Shown here: positions 18,066-27,965 of the stretch, in pieces
How positions within the stretch are numbered: the first letter of the stretch is position 1
How the letters are laid out: each line of letters begins with the position of its first letter
From: Sediminibacillus dalangtanensis
Lineage (GTDB): Bacteria > Bacillota > Bacilli > Bacillales > Amphibacillaceae
Length of the DNA: 64,000 nt
Assembly: GCF_017792025.1 (NCBI RefSeq)
Contig: NZ_CP046956.1
Coordinates: forward strand, 3,658,001 to 3,722,000
Reading direction: 5' to 3'
The notes under the pieces: model-generated
What the model saw: the letters and a program-made list of their open reading frames with translations, nothing else
Databases searched by the model: none
Told to the model about the DNA's origin: nothing
Translations under genes and position numbers: made by a program

Positions 18066-19688
18066 ATGATAAATGTGAGCAATGTAAGTCTCCGTTATGG
18101 CGATAAAAAGTTGTTTGAAGACGTTAATATAAAATTCACTGCCGGTAATTGCTACGGCTTGATTGGTGCCAATGGCGCCGGAAAATCAACCTTCTTAAAG
18201 GTGCTTTCCGGAGAGGTCGAACCGCAAACCGGTCATGTGTCCCTTGGCCCCGATGAGCGGCTGGCTGTGTTGAAGCAAGACCACTTTGAGTATGAAGAAT
18301 ATGAAGTTCTGAAAACCGTCGTGATGGGCCATGAACGCTTGTACCAAATCATGCAGGAAAAAGACGCCATTTACATGAAGCCGGATTTTTCCGAGGAAGA
18401 CGGCATGCGGGCTGCCGAGCTTGAAGGTGAATTCGCCGAATTGAACGGCTGGGAAGCTGAGTCCGATGCAGCCGTTCTATTGAAGGGGCTGGGAATCGGT
18501 GAAGACCTCCACACGAAGCAAATGGCCGACTTAACAGGTTCTGAAAAAGTAAAAGTACTTCTTGCACAAGCCTTGTTCGGCAATCCGGACATTCTTCTGT
18601 TGGATGAACCGACCAACCATCTGGATATCCATGCAATTCAGTGGCTGGAAGAGTTCTTGATCAACTTCGAGAACACCGTCATCGTTGTTTCCCATGACCG
18701 TCATTTCCTAAATAAGGTATGTACCCATATTGCGGATGTCGATTATGGAAAAATTGAAATCTATGTCGGAAACTATGACTTCTGGTATGAATCCAGCCAG
18801 CTCGCCTTAAAAATGGCACAGGAAGCGAACAAGAAAAAAGAAGAGAAAATCAAGGAGCTACAAAACTTCGTTGCCCGCTTTAGCGCAAATGCATCGAAAT
18901 CAAAACAGGCCACTTCCCGTAAAAAAATGCTCGATAACATCACGTTGGACGATATTAAACCGTCCTCACGCCGCTATCCGTATGTCGCGTTTACACCGGG
19001 CCGTGAAATCGGGAATGACTTGCTTCGTGTAGAAGGACTTTCCAAAACGATTGATGGAGAAAAAGTGCTAGATAATGTCAGCTTTACCATGAATAAAGAT
19101 GACAAAATAGCACTTGTCGGCAAAAATGAGATTGCCAAAACCACCTTGCTTCGGATATTGATGGGTGAAATCGAACCAGATGAAGGAACATACAAATGGG
19201 GAGTAACCACTTCTCAATCATATTTCCCGAAGGATAATACCGAGTATTTCAAAAATGGTGACTTAAACCTGGTCGACTGGCTGCGTCAATATTCACCTGA
19301 AGACCAAACGGAAACCTTCCTGCGCGGATTCCTGGGAAGAATGTTGTTCTCTGGTGAAGAAGCGTTAAAGAAATCCAATGTTCTTTCCGGGGGAGAAAAA
19401 GTGCGCTGCATGCTTTCCAAGATGATGCTCAGCAATGCCAATGTCTTATTGTTGGATGAACCTACCAACCACCTGGACTTGGAATCGATCACCTCTTTAA
19501 ATAACGGTTTGGTCAATTTCAAGGGATCTGTTTTATTTACTTCCCATGACCAGCAGTTTGTCGACAGTATTGCCAACCGCTTGATTGAAATAACGCCAAA
19601 AGGTTTAATCGACAAAGAAATGAGCTACGATGAATATGTTGCAGACAAAAAATTGCAACAGCAAATAGAAGAAATGTACGCTGTTTAA
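18066..19688 (+). CDS. ykpA: ABC-F family ATPase YkpA
   Basis: Soluble twin-ATPase protein of 540 residues, the length of B. subtilis YkpA. ABC-F proteins act on the ribosome. Domain 1 has Walker A GANGAGKST (about 35-43), the variant signature LTGSEKVKV and Walker B ILLLDEPTNHLD. A charged interdomain linker rich in Lys (KMAQEANKKKEEKIKELQ) follows. Domain 2 has Walker A GKNEIAKTT, which lacks the usual GxxGxGK glycines, then LSGGEKVRC and LLLDEPTNHLD. The changed second P-loop is a trait of the YkpA subgroup as I know it, not a mutation here. There are no membrane segments. Single-gene unit followed by a repeat. Confidence 0.92.
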   Translation: MINVSNVSLRYGDKKLFEDVNIKFTAGNCYGLIGANGAGKSTFLKVLSGEVEPQTGHVSLGPDERLAVLKQDHFEYEEYEVLKTVVMGHERLYQIMQEKDAIYMKPDFSEEDGMRAAELEGEFAELNGWEAESDAAVLLKGLGIGEDLHTKQMADLTGSEKVKVLLAQALFGNPDILLLDEPTNHLDIHAIQWLEEFLINFENTVIVVSHDRHFLNKVCTHIADVDYGKIEIYVGNYDFWYESSQLALKMAQEANKKKEEKIKELQNFVARFSANASKSKQATSRKKMLDNITLDDIKPSSRRYPYVAFTPGREIGNDLLRVEGLSKTIDGEKVLDNVSFTMNKDDKIALVGKNEIAKTTLLRILMGEIEPDEGTYKWGVTTSQSYFPKDNTEYFKNGDLNLVDWLRQYSPEDQTETFLRGFLGRMLFSGEEALKKSNVLSGGEKVRCMLSKMMLSNANVLLLDEPTNHLDLESITSLNNGLVNFKGSVLFTSHDQQFVDSIANRLIEITPKGLIDKEMSYDEYVADKKLQQQIEEMYAV

Positions 19689-19692
19689 CTAA

Positions 19693-19860
19693 AAGGGCCT
19701 GGGACAAAAGCATCGTGAACCAAATAAAAACCGAACGATCCACCATTCGTTCGGTTTTTTTGATTAGCAAAAAGCAAACCGTTCTACCCTTCTCTTATGA
19801 ATAGTGCAACTCTCCACTCCGGTAAGGTACTTCGCTTTCCGCGGCCCGGCTTCTAGACAC
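19693..19860. repeat. Family A repeat plus antisense family B end
   Basis: GGGCCTGGGACAAAAGCATC starts 5 bases after the ykpA stop and is followed by the hairpin AAAACCGAACGA / TCGTTCGGTTTT, a ready-made terminator. At 19820-19852 a truncated family B end lies in reverse (GGTACTTCGCTTTCCGCGG). The matching other half of that element is missing. Confidence 0.75.
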
Positions 19861-19907
19861 TGGACATCATAGAGTCCCTTCCCTGTTTTCAGGACTATAG
19901 ACCCGTT

Positions 19908-20013
19908 TTGTGAAATATATCACAAACTTGTTGATTTATCCTCCAGCTGGGGCTATACTTGGTATGTGATCAATTGTGATTAATTTCACATATATTTGTG
20001 AATTAATTCACAT
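19908..20013 (+). promoter_or_regulatory. Promoter with three Rex/FNR-like operators upstream of NADH oxidase
   Basis: Three near-identical 18-mers fit the Rex consensus TTGTGAAnnnnTTCACAA: TTGTGAAATATATCACAA (19908-19925), TTGTGATTAATTTCACAT (19974-19991) and TTGTGAATTAATTCACAT (19996-20013). They also fit the FNR/CRP pattern TGTGA-N6-TCACA. A sigma-A promoter TTGATT-N17-TATACT lies at 19931-19959. Site 1 abuts the -35; sites 2 and 3 lie just downstream of the start point. Site spacings are 66 and 22 bp, multiples of two helical turns. Rex is preferred because the gene consumes NADH. Confidence 0.75.
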
Positions 20014-20050
20014 GAATGTATACTATCAATCCATTGGAGGATGATGTTCC

Positions 20051-21424
20051 ATGAAAGTAGCAATTATCGGATGTACACACGCAGGAACGGCGGCAATCAC
20101 CAATATCTTGAATATGTATCCTGAAGCAGAAATTGATGTGTTTGAAAAAAACGATAATGTTTCTTTTTTATCCTGTGGCATCGCATTATATGTAGGCGGA
20201 GTCGTAAAAGATCCTGATGGCTTGTTCTATGCCTCTGTAAAAGGCTTTGAAGAACAAGGGATCCGGATGCACATGCAGCACGTTGTAACCGACTGTGATA
20301 CGAACAACAAGACCTTGGTAGCAAAAAACCTGAAAACGGACGAAACGAGAACATACCAATACGACAAACTGATTATTACATCCGGATCTTGGCCGGTAAC
20401 ACCGCCTATTCCAGGAAGTGACCTGGAAAATGTGCAGCTTTGCAAGAACTTCCACCATGCCAACGAAATCATCGAACGCTCTCAAACTGCCCAAAATATC
20501 GTTGTGGTCGGTGCTGGCTATATCGGTATTGAGCTAGTCGAAGCATTCGAGCAGGCTGGAAAGCAGGTGACATTGATCGATAGTGAAAGCCGCATCCTTA
20601 ACCGTTATCTAGATGAGGAATTCACCAGTCCGATTGAAAAAACACTTACCGAAAAAGGAGTCACCTTGGCTCTTGGTCAAACAGTCAGCTCCTTCCAGGG
20701 CAAGGATGGGAAGGTCACCCAAGTGATTACTGGCGAAGCGAGTTATGATGCGGATTTAGTCATTATGTGCATCGGTTTCCGTCCGAACACCACTTTATTT
20801 ACCGGGCAAGTAGACATGCTTGATACTGGAGCTATTATCGTGGATGAGTATATGCAGACAAGCAAAAAGGATGTTTTCGCTGCAGGTGACTGTTGTGCCG
20901 TCGCCTACAACCCTACGGAAAAACCGACTTATATTCCTTTGGCCACAAATGCTGTCCGGATGGGCACTTTGGCTGCGTATAATCTAGTAGGACCACGCCT
21001 TGCACATCAAGGGACGCAGGGTACTTCCGGTTTGAAAATTCATCAGCACAATCTAGCTGCGACTGGTTTGACGGAAACCGCGGCAGCTGCAGCAGGTATC
21101 CGAGCGGAAAGTGCCTTACTGGAAGATACCTACCGACCAGAGTTTATGCCGGAAAATACCATGCTCAGACTGAAGGTCGTGTACGAGATGGACAGCCACC
21201 GGATCATCGGTGCCCAAGTTATCTCTGAAGGAGATTTCACTCAAGCAATGAACACATTGAGTGTCGCCATTCAAAACAAGATGACGATTGAACAAATGGC
21301 GCTGACAGATTTCTTCTTCCAGCCACATTATAACAAGCCATGGAATTACCTCAATCAGGTATGCATCCAGGCAATGAAACAAATCGAGGAAAAACAGATT
21401 GGACAACAAAAGGCCGTCTCCTAA
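20051..21424 (+). CDS. nox: NADH oxidase / CoA-disulfide reductase family flavoprotein
   Basis: FAD and NADH-dependent oxidoreductase of 457 residues. The FAD motif starts at VAIIGCTHAGTAA. The single redox-active Cys42 lies in SFLSCGIALYVGG, the environment found in water-forming NADH oxidases and NADH peroxidases. The NADH-binding GAGYIGIEL is at about residue 153, and a second FAD motif VFAAGDCCAV near 278. The C-terminal dimerisation domain contains FFFQPHYNKPWNY. The ATG follows TTGGAGG. CoA-disulfide reductase is the main alternative, as both share this Cys. The Rex-like boxes upstream support a role in keeping NAD+ levels when oxygen or electron acceptors run low. Confidence 0.87.
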   Translation: MKVAIIGCTHAGTAAITNILNMYPEAEIDVFEKNDNVSFLSCGIALYVGGVVKDPDGLFYASVKGFEEQGIRMHMQHVVTDCDTNNKTLVAKNLKTDETRTYQYDKLIITSGSWPVTPPIPGSDLENVQLCKNFHHANEIIERSQTAQNIVVVGAGYIGIELVEAFEQAGKQVTLIDSESRILNRYLDEEFTSPIEKTLTEKGVTLALGQTVSSFQGKDGKVTQVITGEASYDADLVIMCIGFRPNTTLFTGQVDMLDTGAIIVDEYMQTSKKDVFAAGDCCAVAYNPTEKPTYIPLATNAVRMGTLAAYNLVGPRLAHQGTQGTSGLKIHQHNLAATGLTETAAAAAGIRAESALLEDTYRPEFMPENTMLRLKVVYEMDSHRIIGAQVISEGDFTQAMNTLSVAIQNKMTIEQMALTDFFFQPHYNKPWNYLNQVCIQAMKQIEEKQIGQQKAVS

Positions 21425-21439
21425 AAGAGACGGCTTTTT
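21411..21439 (+). terminator. Terminator overlapping the nox stop codon
   Basis: GCCGTCTC (within the last codons) pairs with GAGACGGC across a 6-base loop and runs into TTTTT. The stop codon TAA lies in the loop. Confidence 0.9.
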
Positions 21440-21515
21440 CACTTTCTAACTGCATTCAAATCCAAAGAATGCGCATTATGCATAGCTCGTTGTCTAGACA
21501 AGGATCCATTGCTAG

Positions 21516-22313
21516 TTATTCAGCAGTTGTCTGCTCCTTGCTGCTTGCTGCAGCTATCAATGTTTTAATTTCATCACGGTTGTTTTGATGAAGGGCATCG
21601 ACGATTTTACTCCCCACGACGACACCGTCACAGTTGGCACTCAGTTCTTTGACATGTTCGGGAGTCGATACTCCAAACCCTGCAAGTACCGGTACCTGGC
21701 AAATATTTTTCAAGGAAGCCAAGTGTTCCTGTAAATTATCATGGAAGGCACCCCTCGCTCCGGTTGTGCCGGTCACGGTGACAGCATACAAAAACCCTTC
21801 GGTGCGTCTCGCCAATTCCTTCAAGCGCTCGGGAGGACTGGTCAAGGATGCTAAGCGGATCAAGGCAATATCATTTGCCTGCAGTTCCTTTGCAACCAGG
21901 TTTTCTTCTTCAAGCGGCAGGTCCGGAATAATCAAGCCGCTGACTCCGGCAGTCCTGCAAGCTTCAGCAAATGACTCTACTCCATAAACGTAAATCGGGT
22001 TCAAATAGGTCATAAGGACAATCGGAATCGAACGGTTTTCTTTAAATTGTCCAAGTTTTTCTAAAATCGCGCGAAGACTGACGCCCTGTTTAAGAGCCCG
22101 AATACCTGCCTCCTGTATGGTCGGACCATCTGCCACAGGGTCAGAAAACGGAACACCAAGCTCCAGAATGGTCGCACCGCTGTCCTGCAGAAATTGAACC
22201 TTTTCTTCTAAACTGTCCAAACCTCCATCCCCAGCCATAATATATGGAACAAACGACTTATTGCCTTGAGCAAGTACTTCCTGAAACGCCTGGTTTATTC
22301 GTTGTTTACTCAT
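21516..22313 (-). CDS. trpA: Tryptophan synthase alpha subunit
   Basis: Cleaves indole-3-glycerol phosphate to indole, which is channelled to TrpB. TIM-barrel protein of 265 residues with the catalytic Glu in [18 protein letters not shown] and Asp in [15 protein letters not shown], plus the flexible loop TGARGAF and phosphate loop [10 protein letters not shown]. The ATG at 22313 has GGGGGGAG upstream; an in-frame TTG at 22328 is less likely. It overlaps the trpB stop by 8 bp and is the last gene of trpEGDCFBA. No clear terminator follows within 60 bp. Confidence 0.96.
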   Translation of the reverse strand: MSKQRINQAFQEVLAQGNKSFVPYIMAGDGGLDSLEEKVQFLQDSGATILELGVPFSDPVADGPTIQEAGIRALKQGVSLRAILEKLGQFKENRSIPIVLMTYLNPIYVYGVESFAEACRTAGVSGLIIPDLPLEEENLVAKELQANDIALIRLASLTSPPERLKELARRTEGFLYAVTVTGTTGARGAFHDNLQEHLASLKNICQVPVLAGFGVSTPEHVKELSANCDGVVVGSKIVDALHQNNRDEIKTLIAAASSKEQTTAE

Positions 22314-23511
22314 ATGAACTCCCCCCAAACGCCGCTCTCACCGTATCTACATCCTTGTCACCACGACCGGATAAGCAGACGACAATCGTTTCCGACGCAT
22401 CCATTTTTTTGGCCAGCTTCATACTGTAAGCAACCGCGTGGGCACTCTCCAATGCCGGCATGATTCCTTCCGTCTTCGTCAAAAGCTGCAATGCTTCCAA
22501 TGCCTCTGCATCTGTAATAGAGTCATAGAGGACCCTTCCTGTTTCTTTTAAATGACTATGCTCCGGTCCGATTCCAGGGTAATCCAGTCCGGCCGAAATG
22601 GAATGTGCCTCGGTTACCTGGCCGTTTTCATCCTGCAGCAAATAACTCAGTGTGCCATGAAGGATGCCGGCTTTTCCGTCCGTCAGTGTAGCAGCATGCT
22701 TACCGGTATCAATGCCCGACCCGCCTGCTTCTACACCATGAAGCTCTACCTGCGCATCTTCAACAAATGGATAAAACATCCCCATCGAATTGCTCCCGCC
22801 GCCAATACAGGCAACGACTGCCTCCGGAAGCTTTCTTTCCTGCTCGACAATTTGCTTGCGTGTCTCAATCCCGATCACACTTTGAAAATCCCGGACAATT
22901 TTCGGAAATGGATGGGGGCCAACAACAGAACCGATGATATAGTGGGTATCTTCTACATTTGTCACCCAGTAACGCAACGCTTCATTGACGGCATCCTTCA
23001 GTGTTCCGCTCCCTTGGTCTACACTCTCGACTCGTGCACCAAGCAATTCCATCCGGAAAACATTCAGTTTTTGTCTTCGTATATCCTCTTTGCCCATAAA
23101 AATCACACAATCCAGCCCAAGCAGTGCACAGACAGTGGCGGTTGCGACGCCATGCTGGCCGGCCCCGGTTTCTGCAACTACTTTTTTCTTGCCCATCCGT
23201 TGGGTCAGAAGAGCCTGCCCGATGGCATTGTTGATTTTGTGGGCGCCAGTATGGTTGAGATCCTCTCGTTTCAAATAAATTTTGGGACCACCAAGCTGGT
23301 TGGAAAAGTTTTCGGCATAGTACAAAGGGGTTTCCCTGCCCACATATTGCTTAAAATAATAATCCACTTGATCAATAAATGCCGGATCCGCCATTGCTTC
23401 TTCATATGCTTTTTCCAGTTCCAGTACGGCCGGCATCAATGTTTCGGGGACGAACCTTCCGCCGAAACTGCCAAAATGGCCCTGAATATCGGGTTGTTGG
23501 TAGGTTTTCAT
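22306..23511 (-). CDS. trpB: Tryptophan synthase beta subunit
   Basis: PLP enzyme joining indole and serine to tryptophan, 401 residues. The PLP lysine lies in [14 protein letters not shown], and the phosphate-binding Gly/Ser loop is [12 protein letters not shown]. The N-terminus [15 protein letters not shown] is family-typical. The frame is open about 32 codons further upstream into trpF, but the ATG at 23511, one base after the trpF stop and behind GGAGAGGAAGGA, is the clear start. Standard TrpB1 type. Confidence 0.97.
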   Translation of the reverse strand: MKTYQQPDIQGHFGSFGGRFVPETLMPAVLELEKAYEEAMADPAFIDQVDYYFKQYVGRETPLYYAENFSNQLGGPKIYLKREDLNHTGAHKINNAIGQALLTQRMGKKKVVAETGAGQHGVATATVCALLGLDCVIFMGKEDIRRQKLNVFRMELLGARVESVDQGSGTLKDAVNEALRYWVTNVEDTHYIIGSVVGPHPFPKIVRDFQSVIGIETRKQIVEQERKLPEAVVACIGGGSNSMGMFYPFVEDAQVELHGVEAGGSGIDTGKHAATLTDGKAGILHGTLSYLLQDENGQVTEAHSISAGLDYPGIGPEHSHLKETGRVLYDSITDAEALEALQLLTKTEGIMPALESAHAVAYSMKLAKKMDASETIVVCLSGRGDKDVDTVRAAFGGSSYE

Positions 23512-23512
23512 C

Positions 23513-24130
23513 TTATCCTTCCTCTCCTGTACTTTTTGCTGCCTGAATAAATGTATAAATCTTTTTTTCATCCTTCCTTCCCGCTGTTTCCACACCGCTC
23601 GATACATCCACTGCGTTCGGGGTGACCTCTTCTATCGCTTCTCTGACATTGTCCGCATGCAATCCGCCTGCCAAGATCAACTTTCCGTTCAAAGCAGGAA
23701 GCTCCTTAGTCAGTGACCAGTCGAATACCTCTCCGTTTCCCCCGCGATATTTCCCAGCAGGGCTGTCGAGCAAAAAGTAGTCACATTGATATAAAGTCAG
23801 TTTTTTCAAGTCGGCTGTACTGGTGATTTGAAATGCCTTGATTACAGGAACTTCCAAACTTTTAACCAATTCCGGTGATTCGTCGCCGTGAAGCTGAACA
23901 TAATCCAGGCCGACCTGTTCGGCAATTTCTCCGATTGTTTCCGCCTGCTCATTGACAAATACACCGACCTTCTTTACCTCGGCAGGTAGTTTCTCTGCAA
24001 TCGAGCGTGCCTGCTCCACACTAACCCGACGCTTACTTGGGGCAAAAACAAAACCGATAAAGTCCGCACCTGCATTCACAGCAGCTTCTGCTGCCTCGAT
24101 TGTCGTTATCCCGCAAATTTTCACTTGCAT
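23513..24130 (-). CDS. trpF: Phosphoribosylanthranilate isomerase
   Basis: Amadori isomerase step of tryptophan synthesis, a 205-residue TIM barrel. The catalytic Cys lies in MQVKICGIT (residue 6) and the Asp in [12 protein letters not shown] / VDVSSGVET. The ATG follows AGGAGG and lies 12 bases after the trpC stop. Unfused, as usual in Bacillales. Confidence 0.95.
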   Translation of the reverse strand: MQVKICGITTIEAAEAAVNAGADFIGFVFAPSKRRVSVEQARSIAEKLPAEVKKVGVFVNEQAETIGEIAEQVGLDYVQLHGDESPELVKSLEVPVIKAFQITSTADLKKLTLYQCDYFLLDSPAGKYRGGNGEVFDWSLTKELPALNGKLILAGGLHADNVREAIEEVTPNAVDVSSGVETAGRKDEKKIYTFIQAAKSTGEEG

Positions 24131-24142
24131 GCCTTCATCCTC

Positions 24143-24919
24143 CTACAACTGCGGCACCCGCAAATCTGTAAATGTCTGTGCCAAGTTTCCTGAACGCATC
24201 ATGGTTTCTCCAACCAAAATACCTTTGACACCGTGCTGCCGAACCCTTTCTACATCTGCTCTGATCCGAAATCCACTTTCGCTGATGATCAGCGTTTCTG
24301 GATCCTTTATTTGCGATGCAAGACGTTCTGTAACACCGAGATCTACTTCAAATGTTTTTAAATCTCGGTTATTAATTCCGATGATTTCCGCCCCTATACC
24401 TTTAGCTGTGTTCAATTCCTCTTCGTTATGCACCTCGAGCAGGACATCGAGGTCTTTTGACTTTGCGTACTGGTACAATGCGGCCAGACGCTTTTTAGGC
24501 AGAGCCGCAGCAATCAGCAAGATAACATCTGCCCCGTAATCTTTTGCCCGGTCGATTTGAATTTCATCGATTATAAAGTCTTTGTTTAGGATTGGTACCT
24601 CAACCTTTCCACGGACAGCTTCCAAATCAAGCATGGTTCCTTGAAAAAATGGCTGATCGGTCAAAATCGAAATGGCACCCGCCCCATTGTCGGCATACTC
24701 TTGAGCCTGTTCAGGCGGGTTAACGGCAGTGTTGATCACTCCCTTGGACGGAGAAGCCCGCTTTATTTCGGCAATGATGCTGACCGTTCCAGCTTGGATA
24801 AACCGTTCATACAAGGAGCGTTTCGCTGTCACAGATGAATGGGGTGCCGGATGATAGCTATGTCTTAATTGGGCTACTTCTTTTGCCTTTTCCGCCAGGA
24901 TTTTATCCAGAATAGTCAT
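24143..24919 (-). CDS. trpC: Indole-3-glycerol phosphate synthase
   Basis: Closes the indole ring by decarboxylation and dehydration, 258-residue TIM barrel. Conserved elements are IAEIKRASPSKG (catalytic Lys and phosphate site), LNKDFIIDEIQ with its Lys, and the C-terminal LISESGFR. The ATG overlaps the trpD stop (TAATG), giving tight coupling. Confidence 0.96.
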   Translation of the reverse strand: MTILDKILAEKAKEVAQLRHSYHPAPHSSVTAKRSLYERFIQAGTVSIIAEIKRASPSKGVINTAVNPPEQAQEYADNGAGAISILTDQPFFQGTMLDLEAVRGKVEVPILNKDFIIDEIQIDRAKDYGADVILLIAAALPKKRLAALYQYAKSKDLDVLLEVHNEEELNTAKGIGAEIIGINNRDLKTFEVDLGVTERLASQIKDPETLIISESGFRIRADVERVRQHGVKGILVGETMMRSGNLAQTFTDLRVPQL

Positions 24920-25947
24920 TAGCCGACCACCTCCTGTTTCACTTTGTTGCTGTATGCAATCAAATTCTCCAGTTTAGTCAATGCTGCTCCCGAATCTATA
25001 CTTTCCTTAGCCAAAGCCACGCCTTCCTGGACGGTGTCCGCTTTGCCGTTAGCCAAAATAGCCAGTCCGGCATTGAAAACAACGGTATCCCGATATGCAC
25101 CCGGTTCTCCCCTTAGCACGCGATATAAAATAGCTGCATTTGCTTTGGCATCTCCTCCGCGGATTTCGGCATTTGGATAAACGGGCAGCCCGACTTCTTC
25201 CGGATGTAACGTAAACGGAATCAGCTCCCCTTTTTCCATTAATACCAAATGATTTTCGCCAGCCAGTGAAGCTTCGTCCATATAACCGGCTCCGTTGACA
25301 ACCAACGCCCGTTTTCTGCCCAGGCGATTCAGTGCAGAAGCCATCATTTCCAGCATCTCCCGGCTGTATATGCCGAGCAGCTGGGTTTCTAGCTTTACCG
25401 GATTTGTCAAAGGTCCAATCAGATTAAAAATGGTCGGAATCCGCAGGTTTTTCCGTACCTTCATGATTTTCTTTAGAGAAGGATGCACATGCGGGGCAAA
25501 CAAAAAGGCAATTCCGTTATCCCTGAGTACTTCCTGCATTTGCTGCTTCGTCAAATCGAGCGAAACTCCGAGCTCTTCCAGAACATCGGCGCTTCCGGTT
25601 TTGCTGGAAACACTGCGGTTTCCATGTTTGGCAACAGGGATTCCCGCTCCGGCAATCACAAAAGCAGAAGTAGTACTGATGTTAAAGCTGTGAGAACCAT
25701 CTCCTCCTGTTCCACAGTTATCCATCACCCCATCGATTCCGTCGGTAGCAGCAATCGATTTTTCCCGAATGACATTCACAAGTCCTGCGATTTCCCCTGC
25801 CTGTTCCCCTTTGATTTTCAAAGCGGTCAAAAATGCGCCAATTTCCGTCTCCGATGTTTTTTCCTGGAACATTTCCTGTGCTGCCTGCTCCATTTCCTGC
25901 TGGCTCAATGTTTCCTGTTGCATCAACTTATCGAGATACCGTTTCAT
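24919..25947 (-). CDS. trpD: Anthranilate phosphoribosyltransferase
   Basis: Transfers phosphoribose from PRPP to anthranilate; 342 residues. The PRPP/Mg motif is MDNCGTGGDGSHSFNIST (about residues 75-92), followed by KHGNRSVSSKTGSADVLE and the anthranilate-site region. The start overlaps trpG by 20 bp with AAGGAGG upstream. Not fused to the glutaminase. Confidence 0.96.
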   Translation of the reverse strand: MKRYLDKLMQQETLSQQEMEQAAQEMFQEKTSETEIGAFLTALKIKGEQAGEIAGLVNVIREKSIAATDGIDGVMDNCGTGGDGSHSFNISTTSAFVIAGAGIPVAKHGNRSVSSKTGSADVLEELGVSLDLTKQQMQEVLRDNGIAFLFAPHVHPSLKKIMKVRKNLRIPTIFNLIGPLTNPVKLETQLLGIYSREMLEMMASALNRLGRKRALVVNGAGYMDEASLAGENHLVLMEKGELIPFTLHPEEVGLPVYPNAEIRGGDAKANAAILYRVLRGEPGAYRDTVVFNAGLAILANGKADTVQEGVALAKESIDSGAALTKLENLIAYSNKVKQEVVG

Positions 25948-26530
25948 ATATATCCTCCTTACGTGTTATCGAAAAGAAATTCCGAAGTATCGCCTTTCCT
26001 GTTTCCGTACCGATCGATTCAGGATGGAACTGCAATCCGTAAACCGGAAATGTATGGTGCTGGAGGGCCATGATTTCCCCGTCGTCTTCGGCAGTCGCCG
26101 TAACCTTCAGGGACGCTGGAACGGAAGCCTTCTCCACGACCAGCGAATGGTATCGCATCACTTTCAGCTTGTCGGGAAAATCCGCAAAAAGCTGCGATCC
26201 TGTATGAGCTATTACCGACGTTTTGCCGTGCATGACCTTTTTGGCATGAACAATCGAACCACCGAAAGCTTCCCCTATTGCCTGATGCCCGAGACAAATG
26301 CCAAGTATCGGTATTTTCCCGGCAAACCGCTGTACCGTTTCCACACATATCCCGGCCTCTCCAGGGGTTCCGGGGCCCGGTGACAACACGATTGCTTCCG
26401 GTTTTATCTGTTGAATATCCGCTACTTCCAACGCATCGTTGCGGACAACCTGCACGGTTTCACCTAATTCGGAAATGTATTGAAACAGGTTATACGTAAA
26501 GGAATCATAGTTATCGATTAATAAAATCAT
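25928..26530 (-). CDS. trpG: Anthranilate synthase glutamine amidotransferase component
   Basis: Supplies ammonia to TrpE by splitting glutamine; 200 residues of class I glutaminase. The nucleophile Cys lies in PILGICLGHQAIGEA, and His and Glu in YGLQFHPESIGTE. The oxyanion PGPGTPGEAG is intact. Unlike B. subtilis, where one pabA/trpG gene lies in the folate operon, here it sits between trpE and trpD. It may still serve PabB too. The start is behind GGAGGT inside the trpE end (20-bp overlap). Confidence 0.95.
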   Translation of the reverse strand: MILLIDNYDSFTYNLFQYISELGETVQVVRNDALEVADIQQIKPEAIVLSPGPGTPGEAGICVETVQRFAGKIPILGICLGHQAIGEAFGGSIVHAKKVMHGKTSVIAHTGSQLFADFPDKLKVMRYHSLVVEKASVPASLKVTATAEDDGEIMALQHHTFPVYGLQFHPESIGTETGKAILRNFFSITRKEDIYETVSR

Positions 26531-27923
26531 GTTGGTTTACCTCCAATAATGATTTCGCCTTATTGAGTGTTTCCTGGTATTCAGCTGCCGGATCGGAATC
26601 ATAGACGATTCCTGCTCCAGCCTGTACGTATGCCTTGTCGTTTTTGACGACCATCGTCCGGATAGCAAGGGCCAGATCGACATCTCCGTTCATATTCAAA
26701 TAACCAACTGCTCCAGCATACACCCCGCGTCTTTCTTTCTCCAGATCATTGATGATTTGCATCGCACGAATTTTCGGGGCACCGGACACTGTACCTGCCG
26801 GGAGTGTCGCCGCCAGTGCATCCAGTCCGCTATAGCCTGACAGCAGGGTACCCTGTACTTCCGAAACAATATGCATGACATGCTGGTATCGTTCAATCGT
26901 CATGTATTTCGGAATGGTAATCGATCCGACCTGGCAAACTCTTCCCAAATCATTTCTGCTTAAATCCACCAGCATCTTATGCTCGGCAAGCTCCTTTTCA
27001 TCCGTTAACAATTCTCCTGCCAGTTTGTCATCTTCTGCTGTTGTCCTTCCCCGCCTCCGTGTTCCGGCAATCGGGTTAGTGATGACTTGGTCACCTTTCG
27101 TTTTAATCAAGCTTTCCGGTGAAGCACCAAGGACAATGTACTCCTGAAAATCCAGATAAAACATATATGGAGAAGGATTTGCCCGGCGCAGGTGCCTGTA
27201 AAAAGTAAAAGGGTCGGCGTCAAAGCTTGCCTGCATACGCTGCGAAAGGACGACCTGGAAGATGTCTCCATCGACGATATGTTGTTTCGCCTGCTCGACT
27301 CTTTTCATGAACTCCTGCTTATCGAGGTCCGGCGTAAACTCGACCGGTTCCAAGAGGGGGGATGCTTCCTCCTTTTCCAACGAAATCATTTGGTGCAACT
27401 CGGATAGTCGCTGTTCAAGCTGCTGTTCGGATCGTTCTCCCGTCATGTCGATCGCAACGAGCGAAACGGTATGGTGGAGGTGGTCGAAAACAATAACGTC
27501 CTGATAAAACAGCAAGTGCATATCCGGCATCGCTATTTCATCGTTTGCTATATCTCCAATATCCTCGTATTGCCGAATTGCGTCATAACCGATGTAACCG
27601 ACCGCACCTCCGTAAAAGGGAAACGGAAGCGGCAATTCTTCGTCCCCTAAGTGCTGTTTTGCCACCTCAAGCGGCCTGCCGGTTTCTATAGAAACCTCAT
27701 CGGAGAGAGGATGTTTGATGAATGCTTGATCGCCGTTCCCTATGATTTCCTTGTACGGATTTGCGCCCAAAAAAGAGTACCGCCCTTTTTCCGATTCACT
27801 TGCCAAGCTTTCCAGTAAAAATTTGCGTTCTCCCTTCATCCGTTTGAACACGGAGATCGGAGTCAGTGTATCTCCATTCACTTGCATTTGTTTATATACC
27901 GGGGTATTCGTCTTCACCGTCAT
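26511..27923 (-). CDS. trpE: Anthranilate synthase component I
   Basis: Makes anthranilate from chorismate, 470 residues. The N-terminal tryptophan-inhibition region LLESLASESEKGRYSFLG carries the ESxxxGRYS element that binds the feedback inhibitor. The chorismate-binding core includes IAGTRRRG, DLSRNDLGRV and TLPAGTVSGAPKIRAM. The frame stays open upstream to 28085 but runs through the second T-box. The ATG at 27923 behind AAGGAG is the true start. First gene of the operon, controlled by Trp-tRNA T-boxes and by feedback. Confidence 0.97.
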   Translation of the reverse strand: MTVKTNTPVYKQMQVNGDTLTPISVFKRMKGERKFLLESLASESEKGRYSFLGANPYKEIIGNGDQAFIKHPLSDEVSIETGRPLEVAKQHLGDEELPLPFPFYGGAVGYIGYDAIRQYEDIGDIANDEIAMPDMHLLFYQDVIVFDHLHHTVSLVAIDMTGERSEQQLEQRLSELHQMISLEKEEASPLLEPVEFTPDLDKQEFMKRVEQAKQHIVDGDIFQVVLSQRMQASFDADPFTFYRHLRRANPSPYMFYLDFQEYIVLGASPESLIKTKGDQVITNPIAGTRRRGRTTAEDDKLAGELLTDEKELAEHKMLVDLSRNDLGRVCQVGSITIPKYMTIERYQHVMHIVSEVQGTLLSGYSGLDALAATLPAGTVSGAPKIRAMQIINDLEKERRGVYAGAVGYLNMNGDVDLALAIRTMVVKNDKAYVQAGAGIVYDSDPAAEYQETLNKAKSLLEVNQHDFINR

Positions 27924-27965
27924 TTTCACACGCTCCTTCGGTTTGTCATAAATGTAGCTGATAAA

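Noticed and set aside
19130..19155. Damaged second Walker A of the ABC-F protein as a mutation
   Set aside because: GKNEIAKTT is, as far as I know, the normal form in the YkpA subgroup.
22552..23550. Plus-strand 332-codon frame opposite trpB
   Set aside because: Antisense shadow; trpB has full motif support and the frame has no ribosome site.
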